Below, piece by piece: positions 23,607 to 30,007 of a stretch of 33,122 nucleotides of DNA. The DNA lies in IMG/VR virus record IMGVR_UViG_3300032770_000072, positions 1-33,122 of that record. The stretch is one strand, 5' to 3'. Within the stretch, counting starts at the first letter, position 1; each line of letters begins with the position of its first letter. The stretch comes from a virus. The translations under genes were made by a program, and so were the position numbers. The notes beneath the pieces are model-generated. The model did not search any database. It was given only the letters and a program-made list of their open reading frames with translations, and had not been told where the DNA came from.

Positions 23607-24166
23607 TTCGTCTCCTTCCGCATCGACGCGGGAGGATCGACCGGGGAGTAGGTCCCGAGCGTGCGATCGACCCAGCAGGCCATGACGAGGAGCTTCGTCG
23701 GACCGCTTGCGAGCTTCGCGATCGCCGCCCCCGTCTCGCTCGCCCAGCTCGCGAATTCGGCGGCCGAGTCGAAGACGAAGCGCGCCGCCTGGCGGACTTG
23801 CTTGAGGTCGGCGACGAGCTCCGAGAGCGAGGAGGTCGCCTCGGCCTGGAGCTTTTGGTGCTGCACGACCGCGGCCTTCACCGAGACGAGCTCTTCGCGG
23901 CGCGTGCGCGGGTCGGCGCATCCGAGCAGGTTGACGAGCTCGTTTACCGAGAGCGAGGAGAGGGGACGGTCCGCGTCGTCGAAGACTTCGCCCGCCTTCC
24001 GGTCGGCGTCAGCGACGAGCCGCTCGAGGTGCGCGACGACGCGATGGCCGATGCAGCACCGGCGATCGTGCGGGATGAGGCCGTCGAGGCTCTCGAGCTT
24101 CGCCGCGAGCTCGACGGAGACCTCGACGATGAAGGCCTCCCCCTGCCGGTTCTCGCCGTGGTTCAT
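23603..24166 (-). CDS. Unknown helical protein in the coupled chain
   Basis: A 187-residue, mainly helical protein with no recognised family. Notable segments are IPHDRRCCIGHRVVAHLERL (about 31-50) and a long helix with VQHQKLQAEATSSLSELVAD. It begins at ATG 24166 in an ATGA overlap with the HTH gene and ends in the TTGA overlap. Adjacent cysteines at about 37-38 followed by H41 could bind metal. Confidence 0.75.
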   Translation of the reverse strand: MNHGENRQGEAFIVEVSVELAAKLESLDGLIPHDRRCCIGHRVVAHLERLVADADRKAGEVFDDADRPLSSLSVNELVNLLGCADPRTRREELVSVKAAVVQHQKLQAEATSSLSELVADLKQVRQAARFVFDSAAEFASWASETGAAIAKLASGPTKLLVMACWVDRTLGTYSPVDPPASMRKETN

Positions 24167-24447
24167 GACGTCGCTCCCTTCGCGGCCGCTTTCGCCGCAT
24201 GCTTGCTCGCGTCCCTCGCCGCCTTCGCCGCCTCGCGCGCCGCCTTCGCCGCGTTCCCGAGCTCGGGCCGATCCGCGAGGAGCCGGTCGAGCGTGCGTTC
24301 CCCGATCCCGAGCGCCTCGGCGACGCGCGGGAGCATTCCTTCATGGGTACGGATCGCGTCGAGGACGGACTTCGCCGCCCCCTCCGGGTCGATCTCGAAC
24401 CGGATAAAGAGCCGCGTCGCGACCCGACCTCGTTTCTCGCCCTTCAT
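24163..24447 (-). CDS. Small helix-turn-helix protein, first gene of the coupled chain
   Basis: A 94-residue basic protein. Residues about 27-60 (VLDAIRTHEGMLPRVAEALG followed by IGERTLDRLL) read as a Fis-type helix-turn-helix. The last 30 residues are an Ala/Lys-rich helix (AAKAAREAAKAARDASKHAA) that could bind DNA nonspecifically. ATG 24447 has a perfect AGGAGGT upstream, the best ribosome-binding site of the chain, marking this as the operon's first gene. It is a candidate regulator of this operon or of the late genes. Confidence 0.82.
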   Translation of the reverse strand: MKGEKRGRVATRLFIRFEIDPEGAAKSVLDAIRTHEGMLPRVAEALGIGERTLDRLLADRPELGNAAKAAREAAKAARDASKHAAKAAAKGATS

Positions 24448-24521
24448 TTCGGACCTCCTAACGCCGAAGGCCGGCGAGCGCGCGAGCGTCCAGCCGGCCG
24501 AAAGCCGCGCGAAGGGTGGGG

Positions 24522-25838
24522 TCAGACGAGCGACCCCGCGAGGCGCTCGAGGTCGAGCCGCGTCTCTTCGTCCTCCGTATGCCGGGCGATCCAGGAGATC
24601 GCATTCGACCCGCGCCAGGCGTTCTGCCCGGCCGGGAGGTTGATAACGTCCTCGCTCTCGAACGCATCGACGATCGCCTTCGTCGTCGCCTTCGACGCCG
24701 TCTTCCCGACCGTCGCCCGGAGCTGCGCGGCGTTCATATGCTTCTCCGCCGCCTCGCGGAGCTGCGCCGTTACCGTCTCGACGCGGGCCGGGCCGAGCGA
24801 GAGACGCACGACGTCGGTGAGGGCGGAGACGCTCGTTTTCGTGTCGAGCGCGTGCGTGCGGTCCGAGAGCTGGACGTCCTCCGAGAGGCGCCCGCCCAGG
24901 TGGATCTGCTTGAGCAAGTTCTCGCGGGTCGCGCCGTTGAGGCACGCGACCCGGAGCATGAAGCCGCGGACGCTGTGCGTTCCGTTCCCGAAGTCCGAGT
25001 TGGACCATTCGACGCCGAGGATCATGAACTCGCCCGGGAGCGGCTCGATGACCTCGGGAACGACGATCTTCAGCGCCGCGCGGGTCTCCGTCACGGTCCC
25101 GTCGAAGGGGACGGCGCCCAACTCCTGGGCGACCTTCACCATCGACTCGACGAGGGGGCGCGAGTCGAGGCGGCGATAGCGGTCCGAGAGGAAGCCGCGG
25201 AGCGACCCGCCGACCGAGCGCACGAGGGCTTTCTCCCGGCGACCGGCGAAGTGCTTCCGCACGATGTGCGCCGCAAGCTCGCGCTGCCAGGTAACGCCCT
25301 CGCCCCCCTCCGCCGACGAGCCGGCGAGCTCGCGGAGGTACGCGGCCGGGACGCCCGCGCGCTCCGCGATCTGCCCGAGCGCGTACGAGCTCGGCGTCAG
25401 GACGTCGCCCGAGACCTCGGCGACGAGCGCGGACGGCGTCGCCTTCCAGTCGATCTTCGGGAGCGGTGCGATCCGGTCCGTCGGGATGTCGCGGAAGATC
25501 GCGGAGATGACGTTCGCCGCCCGCGCCGTGCCGTGCGCCATCCGGCGCTCGAGAACCTGCACGTAGGGCGAACCCGCCGCCGAGGCGCGCCAGGAAGTCG
25601 AGTCGCCGAGCGACGGAGCGACCGCGGGCGCCGTCGCGGGCGCCGTCGCGGGCACGACTTCGACGGCGCGGAGGGGGGCGCGCCGAGCAGGCGCGGCGAC
25701 GATGGCCGTCGGCGACGGCACGATCTCGGCGACGTGCACGATCTCCGCGGGCGCCGGGGCGGGCGGCGGGACGGAGTCCCCGGGGATGAGGCCGGCCGCG
25801 ATCAGCATATCCATCGTCTCGTTTCCGCTCGTATTCAT
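24522..25838 (-). CDS. DUF932-like phage protein
   Basis: A 438-residue protein. Residues about 17-85 are Pro/Ala-rich and disordered-looking; the remainder matches the DUF932 pattern seen in phages and plasmids, notably VRSVGGSLRGFLSDRYRRLD (about 205-224), EFMILGVEWSNSDFGNGTHS and FMLRVACLNGATRENLLKQI. A helix-rich C-terminal end follows. The biochemical role of DUF932 is not established. ATG 25838 has AAGGAAGG nine bases upstream. It is the first minus-strand gene after the divergent region, so it is probably early rather than structural. Confidence 0.85.
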   Translation of the reverse strand: MNTSGNETMDMLIAAGLIPGDSVPPPAPAPAEIVHVAEIVPSPTAIVAAPARRAPLRAVEVVPATAPATAPAVAPSLGDSTSWRASAAGSPYVQVLERRMAHGTARAANVISAIFRDIPTDRIAPLPKIDWKATPSALVAEVSGDVLTPSSYALGQIAERAGVPAAYLRELAGSSAEGGEGVTWQRELAAHIVRKHFAGRREKALVRSVGGSLRGFLSDRYRRLDSRPLVESMVKVAQELGAVPFDGTVTETRAALKIVVPEVIEPLPGEFMILGVEWSNSDFGNGTHSVRGFMLRVACLNGATRENLLKQIHLGGRLSEDVQLSDRTHALDTKTSVSALTDVVRLSLGPARVETVTAQLREAAEKHMNAAQLRATVGKTASKATTKAIVDAFESEDVINLPAGQNAWRGSNAISWIARHTEDEETRLDLERLAGSLV

Positions 25839-26026
25839 GGGGTGACCTTCCTTTACTTCGGCGCCGGGAGCGGCGCACCCAATTCCTCTACCCCATCCCC
25901 GACCCGGCGCCAGCCGCGGCGCCCACTTTCTTTACATCCCTTCCCCATTCCAAGACTATCCGGCTTTTTTATAGACGGCGCCGTCCAGGACTGGCGCGCC
26001 TCGTGTGGCGCCGTATAGTCCACGTC
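25839..26026. promoter_or_regulatory. Divergent promoter/operator region
   Basis: A 188-base gap between the two oppositely directed gene blocks, with local AT content higher than its surroundings. It contains a perfect palindrome GACGGCGCCGTC (25974..25985) next to TTTTTTATA (25965..25973), a second TATAGT box with the related flank GGCGCCG (26014..26019), and TTTACATCCC on the plus strand. GGCGCC followed by GTATAG on one side and TATAGACGGCGCC on the other suggests a shared operator. No convincing -35 boxes are seen. Confidence 0.5.
26014..26019 (+). promoter_or_regulatory. Candidate -10 box TATAGT for leaderless 26027 gene
   Basis: TATAGT ends seven bases before the ATG at 26027, so a transcript would begin at or near the start codon. 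No Shine-Dalgarno sequence is possible in that space. The same TATAGTCC lies before the HTH gene at 28918. Confidence 0.4.
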
Positions 26027-26188
26027 ATGCAAAAGACCTCCAAAAAGGCTCGCTCCACCGACCTCTCCGATCGCCGCCGGGACCGAAAGGGTCGGCTCGT
26101 CGCGGAGTGCGCGTTCTGCACGTGCCCCGACGGCTGCGGATGCTCGCCCGCGGAGCCGTGCTTCTGCGGGACGACGAAGTCGAGCTAG
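26027..26188 (+). CDS. Metallothionein-like Cys-rich small protein
   Basis: A 53-residue protein, first gene of the plus-strand block. Residues 1-24 are basic. Residues 28-47 hold seven cysteines (CAFCTCPDGCGCSPAEPCFC) in mixed CxxC, CxC and CxxxC spacing, dense enough for a metal-thiolate cluster. The longer frame starts eight codons earlier, but ATG 26027 directly follows the TATAGT box. The spacing resembles bacterial metallothioneins in style, without clear homology. Function could be metal buffering, redox, or binding a host protein. Confidence 0.68.
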   Translation: MQKTSKKARSTDLSDRRRDRKGRLVAECAFCTCPDGCGCSPAEPCFCGTTKSS

Positions 26189-26195
26189 TCGGCTT

Positions 26196-26236
26196 CGCGG
26201 CCCCTCCCTCTCCGCGCAGGAGGGGGCGGGGCCGCG
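26196..26236 (+). terminator. GC-rich hairpin between 26027 and 26271 genes (no T tract)
   Basis: CGCGGCCCC (26196..26204) pairs with GGGGCCGCG (26228..26236), with further CCTCCCTC/GAGGGGG pairing inside. No T run follows, so it may stabilise or pause the transcript rather than end it; it precedes the AAGGAG site of the next gene. Confidence 0.35.
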
Positions 26237-26270
26237 GAATCGTCCGCCGCCCTCGAAGGAGCCGACCCCG

Positions 26271-26696
26271 ATGCTGACACCGTCCTCGAAACTGCTCGCC
26301 CGCGTCCGCGCCGCCCGCGCCGCTCGTCGCAACGATCGCCCCCGGGCCCGGTGGAACCGGTTCGACGACGAGCTCTATACGGCCTTCGCCGGCGCCGAAG
26401 ACCTCCCCGACGGGAGCGCCCCCTTCGCCGCAGAGCTGACCGTGGACGGGCGGCACGGCGTCGCCATCGTCTCCGGCGACCCGAACGGAGGCCGCGACCC
26501 GATGGTATGCGTCTACGTCCCGAACGGGGCGGGTGAGGATCGCGACGTCGTCTACTACGGGACGCGCGCCCCCTGGCTCCTCCTGCCCGAGGTTCTCGCG
26601 TTCCTCGAGCGCGATACGACGGCGGACGCGCTCGCCGCCCTCGGCTTCGTCGCCGGCGTAGACGGCGCCTTCCCCGCCGAGGCCTGGCGCCCGTAG
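26271..26696 (+). CDS. Unknown early protein
   Basis: A 141-residue protein with ATG 26271 and a good AAGGAG site upstream. The first 30 residues are strongly basic; the middle is a strand-rich domain (FAAELTVDGRHGVAIVSGDP, MVCVYVPNGAGEDRDVVYYG) and the end is helical (LLPEVLAFLERDTTADALAA). No family recognised. It stands alone between two hairpins. Confidence 0.75.
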   Translation: MLTPSSKLLARVRAARAARRNDRPRARWNRFDDELYTAFAGAEDLPDGSAPFAAELTVDGRHGVAIVSGDPNGGRDPMVCVYVPNGAGEDRDVVYYGTRAPWLLLPEVLAFLERDTTADALAALGFVAGVDGAFPAEAWRP

Positions 26697-26720
26697 CGCC
26701 GGACCGGCCGCAGGCCTCCG

Positions 26721-26755
26721 GGCCGCGAGGAGCCTTCGGGTTCTTCGCGGCCTTT
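26721..26755 (+). terminator. Hairpin with short T tract, possible attenuator
   Basis: GGCCGCGAGGA (26721..26731) pairs with TCTTCGCGGCC (26742..26752; one G-T wobble) around a GCCTTCGGGT loop, followed by TTT. The T tract is short, so partial termination before the seven-gene operon is the most that can be suggested. Confidence 0.4.
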
Positions 26756-26773
26756 CGAGCTGGAGGGACTGAC

Positions 26774-27130
26774 ATGGATCTGCGAATCGCTACGCACACG
26801 TTCTCCGCGCCGCAGGACGCCGAGGGCGAACCGTCTCCGTTTTTTGGCCTCCCCGTCCGGCTTGTTTCGCACGGGGCGATGTCCTACGCCGGCTTCGATT
26901 GCATCGTGGAACTCCTCTGCACGGCCGAGGAGCTCGCCGAGCGGTACGAGGCGACGATGGGCGGGGAGTACACCCCCGCCGATATCCGGGAGCTCCACGC
27001 CTCGGGGTGGCTCGAATCGAGCGGAGGCCGGCTCTTCGTCGAGGCGAACTTCGCCGAGCAGTTGACCGAGCTCGAAGTCGAACCCGCGACCCGGCGCGAT
27101 ACGCCCCGAGCGATGCGAGCGGTCCGATGA
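26774..27130 (+). CDS. Unknown early protein, first gene of the ATGA-coupled operon
   Basis: A 118-residue acidic protein with GGAGG eight bases before ATG 26774. Segments include PSPFFGLPVRLVSHGAMSYA and ELLCTAEELAERYEATMGGE, with an alpha/beta pattern. No family recognised. It is the only gene of the chain with a strong ribosome-binding site, and its stop overlaps the next start as ATGA (27127..27130). Confidence 0.8.
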   Translation: MDLRIATHTFSAPQDAEGEPSPFFGLPVRLVSHGAMSYAGFDCIVELLCTAEELAERYEATMGGEYTPADIRELHASGWLESSGGRLFVEANFAEQLTELEVEPATRRDTPRAMRAVR

Positions 27131-27471
27131 CCGAGCTCGAATCGAAGGCGCTCGTGGACGAACTCGCCGAAACCCATCGCCGCGTCGCGGAGCTCGAGGA
27201 GGCGCACGCCGCCGCCGTCCTCCTGCTCGCGGCGGTGGACCAGCTCCTCGCGCGCCGGAACCGGCTCGCCGTCGCCGCGCGGGCCGTCCGCGAGGCCGAC
27301 GCCGCGCATGCCGAGGCGACGGCCGCGCACCACCGGAACCTCGGCGCTCCCGTCTGGGACAAGTCCGCCGCGGCCGCCGCCGAGACGTCCGAGAAGGCGC
27401 TCGAGAACGCGGAGCGCGCCGTCCGCCTCCGGCTTCGGACCTACTTCCTCCTTTCCGAGGGCGGACGATGA
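27127..27471 (+). CDS. Unknown coiled-coil protein
   Basis: A 114-residue protein made almost entirely of charged, Ala-rich helix (ELAETHRRVAELEEAHAAAV, AARAVREADAAHAEATAAHH, SEKALENAERAVRLRLR), probably a coiled coil. The open frame extends upstream but ATG 27127 in the ATGA overlap is the natural start. It ends in the next ATGA overlap (27468..27471). No family recognised. Confidence 0.78.
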   Translation: MTELESKALVDELAETHRRVAELEEAHAAAVLLLAAVDQLLARRNRLAVAARAVREADAAHAEATAAHHRNLGAPVWDKSAAAAAETSEKALENAERAVRLRLRTYFLLSEGGR

Positions 27472-27737
27472 TTCTCGACGATCTCGTCCTCGGTCTCATC
27501 CTCGTCGCCGCCGCCGAGCACGTGCACGCCTTCGCGGAGTTCGCGGCGGCGGAGTATTCGATCGACTTCGGCGAATTCTCGCGCGCCGACCTCTTCGCCC
27601 CGCCGGCCTCCGTCGTCGCCGCCCAGCTCGCGATCGACGCGGCCGATCTCACGTTCGACGACGAGCTCGTGCTCCGCGAGAAGAACGACGAGGAGCACGC
27701 CTTCGAGGCCTACGTCGCGTCCGGGAGGTTCGCATGA
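27468..27737 (+). CDS. Unknown acidic protein
   Basis: An 89-residue acidic protein beginning MILDDLVLGLILVAAAEHVH, with a hydrophobic first helix that is too polar to be a clear membrane span, then Ala/Asp/Glu-rich helices (LAIDAADLTFDDELVLREKN). Coupled on both sides by ATGA overlaps. No family recognised; strong acidity would fit an inhibitor or DNA mimic, without specific evidence. Confidence 0.76.
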   Translation: MILDDLVLGLILVAAAEHVHAFAEFAAAEYSIDFGEFSRADLFAPPASVVAAQLAIDAADLTFDDELVLREKNDEEHAFEAYVASGRFA

Positions 27738-27844
27738 GCAACGTCATCCACATGCCGGTCTGGGGCTTCGTCCTCGTGCTCGTCCTCGATTCCGTCTTTA
27801 CGGCTTTCGTGCTCGTGCACCTGCTCGTGGCGCGCAAGCGATGA
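27734..27844 (+). CDS. 36-residue single-span membrane peptide
   Basis: ATG 27734 overlaps the previous stop (ATGA) and its own stop overlaps the next start (27841..27844). After MSNVIHMPVWG there is an uninterrupted hydrophobic segment (FVLVLVLDSVFTAFVLVHLL, one Asp inside) and a basic end (ARKR), so a single membrane helix with positive C-terminal anchor is predicted. It is too short to be found by many gene callers. Role unknown; small phage membrane peptides often act in superinfection exclusion or lysis timing, but nothing here decides. Confidence 0.74.
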   Translation: MSNVIHMPVWGFVLVLVLDSVFTAFVLVHLLVARKR

Positions 27845-28059
27845 GCGGCGGCCCCTACACCGTCGAATCGGAGCACGTCGCCGAGCTCCGTCGCGTCGCG
27901 GATCGGCTCCTCGTCGGTCCGGTTTCTCCGGCGGAGGGCCGCGAGCTCGCCGTCGCCGTCATGTCCGTCGTCCGGTACGCGGAGGCGCTCGAAGCGCTCC
28001 GCGGCCCGGGCGAGCCTTACGTTCACATCCTGCCCAGGAAGAAGGAGCCCCCTCGATGA
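27841..28059 (+). CDS. Unknown small protein
   Basis: A 72-residue protein with a helical core (HVAELRRVADRLLVGPVSPA, GRELAVAVMSVVRYAEALEA) and a basic C-terminus (LPRKKEPPR). ATG-coupled at both ends. No family recognised. Confidence 0.74.
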   Translation: MSGGPYTVESEHVAELRRVADRLLVGPVSPAEGRELAVAVMSVVRYAEALEALRGPGEPYVHILPRKKEPPR

Positions 28060-28451
28060 AGTGCAAAGCATGCGGCCGCGCAGGCCTGCGGAAAACGGTG
28101 ACCGTGTGGATTCTCGACGCCTCGGACGTCGATCGCCTCTCGCGCGGGCGGGTCTGTCAGACCTGCGCCTCGAACGGCGCCACGATCGTCCCGATCGTCC
28201 GCCCCAAGATCGTGAGTTCGACGAAGGCGGTGAAGCTCGCGGCCTCCGCCGTCCTCGCCCCGTACGTCGCCGCGCTCGAATCCCAGGCGAAGGCGCGCCG
28301 CGCGCAGGTCGATCAGGCCGACAAGCTCGCCGCCGGCGACGACGTCGAGCGCCTCGAGCTCGTCGCCGAGACGCTCGAGAACGCCGTCGCTCTGCTGAAG
28401 TCCGGGCGCTTCGAGCCCTCGTCCGAACCCGAAGGAGTCCGACCCGAATGA
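28056..28451 (+). CDS. Zinc-ribbon protein with helical C-terminus
   Basis: A 131-residue protein. C3/C6 (CKAC) and C34/C37 (CQTC) make a four-cysteine zinc ribbon within the first 40 residues. The remainder is helical and charged (APYVAALESQAKARRAQVDQ, ERLELVAETLENAVALLKSG). Joined on both sides by ATGA overlaps. A nucleic-acid or RNA polymerase partner is plausible for a phage zinc ribbon, as an inference. Confidence 0.78.
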   Translation: MKCKACGRAGLRKTVTVWILDASDVDRLSRGRVCQTCASNGATIVPIVRPKIVSSTKAVKLAASAVLAPYVAALESQAKARRAQVDQADKLAAGDDVERLELVAETLENAVALLKSGRFEPSSEPEGVRPE

Positions 28452-28876
28452 ACGCGCCGAAGAAGACCTGGCCCGAGACGCGCGACCGCGCGATCGACCA
28501 ATTCGCCGCGAACCAGGCGCGCGAGATCGCCGCGATCCGCATGCGCGCCGCCGCCGCCTCGTTCGTCGTCGAGCTCGAGGCGCGCGCTCTCCTCGACCCG
28601 ACCCGCCGGCTGACCGATCTCGAGCGGGTCGCGATCGCCTACTTCGACGCGGCCGAGGAGGCCTCCGGCGCGCCCCCCGTCGCGAAGGCCTGCGCCGGTT
28701 GCATGCGGACCTACTCCGCCGAGGAGTTCGCAGCGATCCCGCTCGAGGAGGAGGAGACCGAGGAGCACGCGAAGATGAGCGATCGCCGCGGCGCGATCCG
28801 CTTCCGTCGATGCGGCTGCGGAGTCCTCCTCGCCGAAGTCCCGGGCGCTCCCCTCCCCATTCGCCCCGTGCGCTAG
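28448..28876 (+). CDS. Unknown protein with CxxC zinc motif, last gene of the coupled operon
   Basis: A 142-residue protein starting at ATG 28448 in an ATGA overlap. A helical N-terminal half (RDRAIDQFAANQAREIAAIR, RLTDLERVAIAYFDAAEEAS) is followed by CAGC and later CGCG cysteines, which could form a zinc site, with an acidic Glu-rich loop between them (EEEETEEHAK). No family recognised. Confidence 0.78.
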   Translation: MNAPKKTWPETRDRAIDQFAANQAREIAAIRMRAAAASFVVELEARALLDPTRRLTDLERVAIAYFDAAEEASGAPPVAKACAGCMRTYSAEEFAAIPLEEEETEEHAKMSDRRGAIRFRRCGCGVLLAEVPGAPLPIRPVR

Positions 28877-28902
28877 TCCTCGCCCCGCCATCACTCGCGG
28901 CT

Positions 28903-28908
28903 TATAGT
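28903..28908 (+). promoter_or_regulatory. Candidate -10 box TATAGT before the HTH gene
   Basis: TATAGTCCCGG lies nine bases before ATG 28918 (six before the alternative GTG 28915). No Shine-Dalgarno site fits between, so the gene may be expressed from a leaderless or near-leaderless transcript separate from the upstream operon. Confidence 0.4.
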
Positions 28909-28917
28909 CCCGGAGTG

Positions 28918-29232
28918 ATGGCGTCCCCCCCCACCCGATCCGGCTCGAACTTCTTCTCCTCGATCATCGCGCGCGCTCGCCTCGAGCGCGGGCTGACCCA
29001 GACCGAGTTCGCGAAGCTCTGCGCCGTCTCCCAGCCGGCGGTCGCCGCATGGGAAGGCGGCGTCCGGCCCGTCTCGGAGAAGCGCATGGAGCTCGTCGCG
29101 AAGGCTCTCGGGATGACCCTCGCCCAGCTCCTCTACGCGCCGGTGGTGCAGCGATACCGCGAGGACTCGCGGGGCCGGAGGAAACGAAAGAAAGGACCGA
29201 CCGATGGAACCCGACCCGATCTCTCTGCGTGA
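28918..29232 (+). CDS. XRE-family helix-turn-helix regulator
   Basis: A 104-residue Cro/CI-type DNA-binding protein. Residues about 14-72 carry the HTH_3 pattern: IIARARLERGLTQTEFAKLC, then VSQPAVAAWEGGVRPVSEKR and LVAKALGMTLAQLL. The C-terminal 25 residues are strongly basic (REDSRGRRKRKKG). ATG 28918 is used; the GTG three bases earlier is possible. A regulator of the plus-strand early genes or a lysogeny-type repressor are both possible; the lack of a second divergent repressor gene next to it makes assignment uncertain. Confidence 0.88.
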   Translation: MASPPTRSGSNFFSSIIARARLERGLTQTEFAKLCAVSQPAVAAWEGGVRPVSEKRMELVAKALGMTLAQLLYAPVVQRYREDSRGRRKRKKGPTDGTRPDLSA

Positions 29233-29431
29233 CGTGCTTGCGGAGGCGAGGCCGCGAGAGCGCGCCGCGGCCGTTCGTCTCCTCCTCGACGCGGGTTGGG
29301 CTCCCTCCCGCATTCTCGCGGAAGCCCCGTTCGTATCTCCCGAGCTCGTCGCCGGCGGCGACGCGAGCAGGGACGTCGAGGCCGTACTCCGCCCGCGGCC
29401 GCGGCCCGGCCTCCTGCGGCTCGCGAACTAG
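29204..29431 (+). CDS. Unknown small protein overlapping the regulator gene
   Basis: A 75-residue protein in a different frame, overlapping the end of the HTH gene by 29 bases, with AAAGGA upstream of ATG 29204. It is helical (ISLRDVLAEARPRERAAAVR, LLLDAGWAPSRILAEAPFV). Its TAG stop shares CTAG with the stop of the convergent gene. No family recognised. Confidence 0.7.
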   Translation: MEPDPISLRDVLAEARPRERAAAVRLLLDAGWAPSRILAEAPFVSPELVAGGDASRDVEAVLRPRPRPGLLRLAN

Positions 29432-29712
29432 AGCAGGGGAACGAGCGTCGCGATGACCGAGACGAGCGGGGCGACCTTCCCGGCCTCGTCCTCGACCGTC
29501 GCGAGGATCGCCCCGATGCGCTGCCACGCCGTGCGGTCCGGCGCCTTCCCGAGGCTCGCGTAGGAGGCGCGAATCGCGTCGAAGCGGGAGAGGTTCCCCG
29601 GCGGGACGGGCGAATCGACGTCGGCCCGGGCGGCCGCGACCAGGTCGTCGACGTCCGTCGACGAGAGCGGGGACTCCAGGCGGATGGCGGCGACGGCGTC
29701 GGCGTAGTTCAC
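29428..29712 (-). CDS. Unknown small protein
   Basis: A 94-residue protein with GTG start at 29712 overlapping the stop of the lipoprotein gene (GTGA). It is helical, with DVDDLVAAARADVDSPVPPG and an end of moderate hydrophobicity (APLVSVIATLVPLL). No family recognised. It may work with the upstream lipoprotein given the coupling. Confidence 0.7.
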   Translation of the reverse strand: MNYADAVAAIRLESPLSSTDVDDLVAAARADVDSPVPPGNLSRFDAIRASYASLGKAPDRTAWQRIGAILATVEDEAGKVAPLVSVIATLVPLL

Positions 29713-29984
29713 GGCGCGTCGCTCCTCTCGCAGGCGATCCCCCCGTCCGGCGGCGGGACGTTCGAGTGGTTCAGGACGTCGGACAGCCGGCAGTAGATCG
29801 CGCGCTCGGAGGCGCGGACCGCGGCGACCGGGACGCCGGAGTCGGGAGCGAGGTCGGCGAGATCTTGCGCCTGCATCGACGTCGCCGCCCGGAGGCTCGC
29901 GGCGTCGGCGGGGCCGAGGACGTAGGACGTGCAGGCGACGAGGAGGAGGGCGACGAGGGCGGCGGCGACGGCTCGGAGCTTCAT
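29709..29984 (-). CDS. Small predicted lipoprotein
   Basis: A 91-residue protein. The N-terminus is a classic lipoprotein signal: basic MKLR, hydrophobic AVAAALVALL, and lipobox LVAC with C18 as the predicted lipidated residue. Two further cysteines (about C65 and C85) may form a disulphide. GGAG lies seven bases before ATG 29984. Size would allow an outer-membrane spanin (Rz1-like), but it is not proline-rich and no inner-membrane spanin partner is seen, so it is left as a lipoprotein of unknown role. Confidence 0.75.
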   Translation of the reverse strand: MKLRAVAAALVALLLVACTSYVLGPADAASLRAATSMQAQDLADLAPDSGVPVAAVRASERAIYCRLSDVLNHSNVPPPDGGIACERSDAP

Positions 29985-29995
29985 GGGGCTCCGGC

Positions 29996-30007
29996 GAGCG
30001 TACGCTC
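29996..30007. repeat. Perfect 12-base palindrome GAGCGTACGCTC
   Basis: Lies between the glycosyltransferase stop and the lipoprotein start, ending on the first base of the stop complement. Could be an operator or simply a chance palindrome; no second copy was noticed. Confidence 0.4.

Noticed and set aside
28918-29232. CI-type lysogeny repressor as proof of a temperate phage
   Set aside because: The HTH is clear, but there is no integrase, no divergent Cro-like partner and no C-terminal repressor domain, so lifestyle cannot be concluded.
29709-29984. Rz1-like outer-membrane spanin
   Set aside because: It has a lipobox and suitable size, but is not proline-rich and has no inner-membrane spanin, holin or endolysin neighbour.
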